Source: Vibrio neptunius
GTDB lineage: Bacteria; Pseudomonadota; Gammaproteobacteria; Enterobacterales; Vibrionaceae
Direction: 5' to 3'
Length of the DNA stretch: 64,000 bases
Assembly (NCBI GenBank): GCA_019339365.1
Contig: CP079860.1
Coordinates: 62,001-126,000, forward strand
Below the pieces are notes generated by a model. That model was given only the letters and a program-made list of their open reading frames with translations. It was not told the origin of the DNA and searched no databases. Below, piece after piece: positions 62,144 through 64,000 of the stretch. Position 1 is the stretch's first letter. Every line of letters begins with the position of its first letter. The position numbers were made by a program, and so were the translations under genes.

Positions 62144-64000
62144 ATGGAAGCAGAATTACTGGAAATTAAGAATTTTCTCTCTCAACACCCTCCCTTTGAT
62201 GAGCTAGAAGACGACGTGCTCAACTTAGTCACCAAGCATGTTGAAATTTCTTATTTTCGTGAGGATACACCCGTCATCCACTTTGGCGATGAGATCCATG
62301 ATTTGTACATGGTTCGCAGTGGGGTTGTTGAAGTTTATCGACGTAAAGGTGAACTTTATAACCGCCTCGATGAAGGTGCTCTGTTTGGTCAAATGGGCCT
62401 ACTCACCAATAATAAAGTGCGCTTTCCAGCCAAAGCGACCAAAGATACGTTGGTGTACTGCATTCCTGAAGCCATTTTCCAACAGCTCTACGACAATCAC
62501 GAAACCTTTGCCGATTTTGTTGAAGTCGAAGATACCGCCCGACTTCGTCAAGCGGTTTCAAGTACCAATGAACAAAACGACCTAACAACGTCTAAAGTGC
62601 GCACGCTTCTCACCGGAGATGCGCCCTTTTTTGGAAAAAACAGAAACCATCCAGAATGCGGCGATCAAAATGGCTGAAGAGAATGTCTCTTCACTGTTGA
62701 TCATCGACCCCGACATCCTCGAAGACAACGAGGAAGACAATTCCCCACTGGTGGGCATCATCACCGACCGGGATCTATGTACCCGTGTATTGGCTGAAGG
62801 TCTCGATGCGAACGATGAAGTGGCTAGCGTGATGACAACCGAAGTCATTTCCCTTGATCACAATGCGTACGTGTATGAAGCAATGCTGACCATGTTGCGC
62901 TACAACGTGCATCATCTTCCTGTTTTAAAAGATAAAAAGCCGATTGGTATTATTGAAGCGACAGACATTGTCCGCTACGAATCGCAAAACTCTCTACTCT
63001 TGGTCAGCAGCATCTTCCAACAACAGTCGATAGAAGAGCTCGCGGCTTTATCTGAACAGGTAAAAGATAGCTTTGTGCGATTGGTCAACGAAGATGCGAA
63101 CTCTCATATGGTCGGCAGTGCCATGTCGGTGATTGGCAAAAGCTTCAAACAGCGAATTATTGAGCTGGCGGAAGAAGAGCTAGGCGAACCGCCGATTCCC
63201 TATTGCTTTCTGGCTTTAGGATCTATGGGCCGAGACGAGCAGATCTTGGTAACCGATCAGGACAACGCCATCATCCTTGATAATTCGTATGTCAAGGAAC
63301 AACACGATGGGTATTTCTCCGCTCTGGCCAAGAAAATCTGTGATGGATTAAATGAGTGCGGTTACACCTATTGTACCGGTGACATTATGGCGACTAATCC
63401 GGAGTGGCGCATGACCCGTACCGAGTGGGAAGAGTGCTTTGCCGACTGGATTGACGACCCGAACCCGAAAGCACTATTGAATGCCTCTATTTTCTTTGAC
63501 TTAGTCGGTGTTTATGGTCGCCTGAAATGGGCCGAACAGCTTAACGGCTTTATTGTTAGACGCTCTCGAAAAAACAACCGCTTCCTAGCCTGCCTAGCGC
63601 GCAATGCGATGAACCGAACGCCGCCGCTCGGTTTCTTCAAAGATTTTGTGATGGAGAAAGACGGCCAGCATAAAAACTCCATCAACCTCAAGCGCCGTGG
63701 TACTGCTCCATTGGCTGACTTAATTCGTGTCCACGCGCTAGCGGTTGGGTCCCGCTCTACCAACTCCTTTGAACGCCTAGATGATATTCATGAAGCCGGC
63801 ATTTTACCCAAAGGAAAGGCGCGCGATCTTCGCGATGCATTAGAGTTTATTTCTATGGTACGAATTCGTCACCAAGCGCTGGATGTAGAGAATGAAATCG
63901 AACCAGACAACAATATAGAACCAGAAAATCTATCTGATTTTGAACGCCGCAACTTAAAAGATGCGTTCCAGATCCTTAGTAATGCACAGAATTTTCTCAA
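62144..64000 (+). pseudogene. Cyclic-nucleotide-binding, CBS and DUF294 nucleotidyltransferase protein; frameshifted, C-terminus beyond the window
   Basis: Start at the ATG at 62144. The N-terminal part is a cNMP-binding domain (DTPVIHFGDEIHDLYMVRSG, GALFGQMGLL); CBS repeats follow (AEENVSSLLIIDPDILED, HHLPVLKDKKPIGIIEATDI), then DUF294 with FLALGSMGRDEQILVTDQDN. The frame changes at the six-T run 62627-62632: removing one T gives APFLEKTETIQNAAIKMAEE. The corrected protein continues past the right edge. This is the DUF294/CBS/CNMP-binding architecture of GlnD-like nucleotidyltransferases, often paired with a DNA polymerase III epsilon-like exonuclease. Confidence 0.85.

Overview
The window looks like a Vibrio-type marine gamma-proteobacterial chromosome, possibly the secondary chromosome (inference). 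Signs are several VCR/VPR-like attC sites, a VasX/TsiV2-like type VI effector and immunity locus, a Zur-type DksA2/COG0523 pair, and ordinary copies of purU, cspA, ackA and cueR. No rRNA or tRNA gene was recognised.

Layout. (1) 1-14.5 kb is mostly core or lightly accessory: a CSS-EAL phosphodiesterase cut by the left edge, two periplasmic solute-binding-like proteins, a secreted G8/beta-helix protein, a cold-shock gene, purU, a 506-residue unknown, a Bcr/CflA-like exporter, a secreted alpha/beta hydrolase and a membrane-bound AraC-type regulator. (2) 14.9-17 kb holds a RES-Xre toxin-antitoxin pair and a frameshifted acetyltransferase beside an attC-like repeat. (3) 17-26 kb is a type VI secretion island: one MIX-LysM pore-forming effector broken by two single-base frameshifts, followed by six tandem immunity paralogues (four intact, one frameshifted, one truncated) built as mosaics of shared blocks. 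(4) 26-30.5 kb is a block of minus-strand gene cassettes flanked by a 222-bp direct repeat. (5) 30.5-36.6 kb has two unknown genes with remnants, a FecCD permease scrap, a BCCT transporter coupled to homocysteine S-methyltransferase, and dksA2 divergent from a COG0523 GTPase across a Zur-like palindrome. (6) 36.6-54.2 kb is a long minus-strand cassette array: hypotheticals, YefM-YoeB, GNATs, a phosphatase, methyltransferases, an isochorismatase-like hydrolase, an IS3-family element inserted in an attC, IS110 and IS256 fragments, and a plus-strand AraC/epimerase/methyltransferase/permease insert. No integron integrase is visible, so the two cassette blocks look like attC clusters lacking their integrase, or distal parts of a larger array. 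(7) 54.4-64 kb returns to chromosomal genes: NmrA-like oxidoreductase/LysR pair, an integrase remnant with REP-like repeats, a MarR-GNAT fusion, ackA, a GGDEF-EAL protein, cueR and a CBS/DUF294 protein cut by the right edge.

Three themes recur. First, a motif CTAATTGGGACAGACACC joined to TTAAC occurs about 15 times in one orientation. It abuts attC-like sites on one side and often abruptly truncates whatever lies on the other. Second, at least seven coding sequences are broken by single-base changes in short homopolymers, which could be real decay or sequencing error and should be settled before any is called a pseudogene. Third, the array carries proteins with possible defence or competition roles: toxin-antitoxin pairs, an orphan TolA-C-like domain and the stacked immunity genes.
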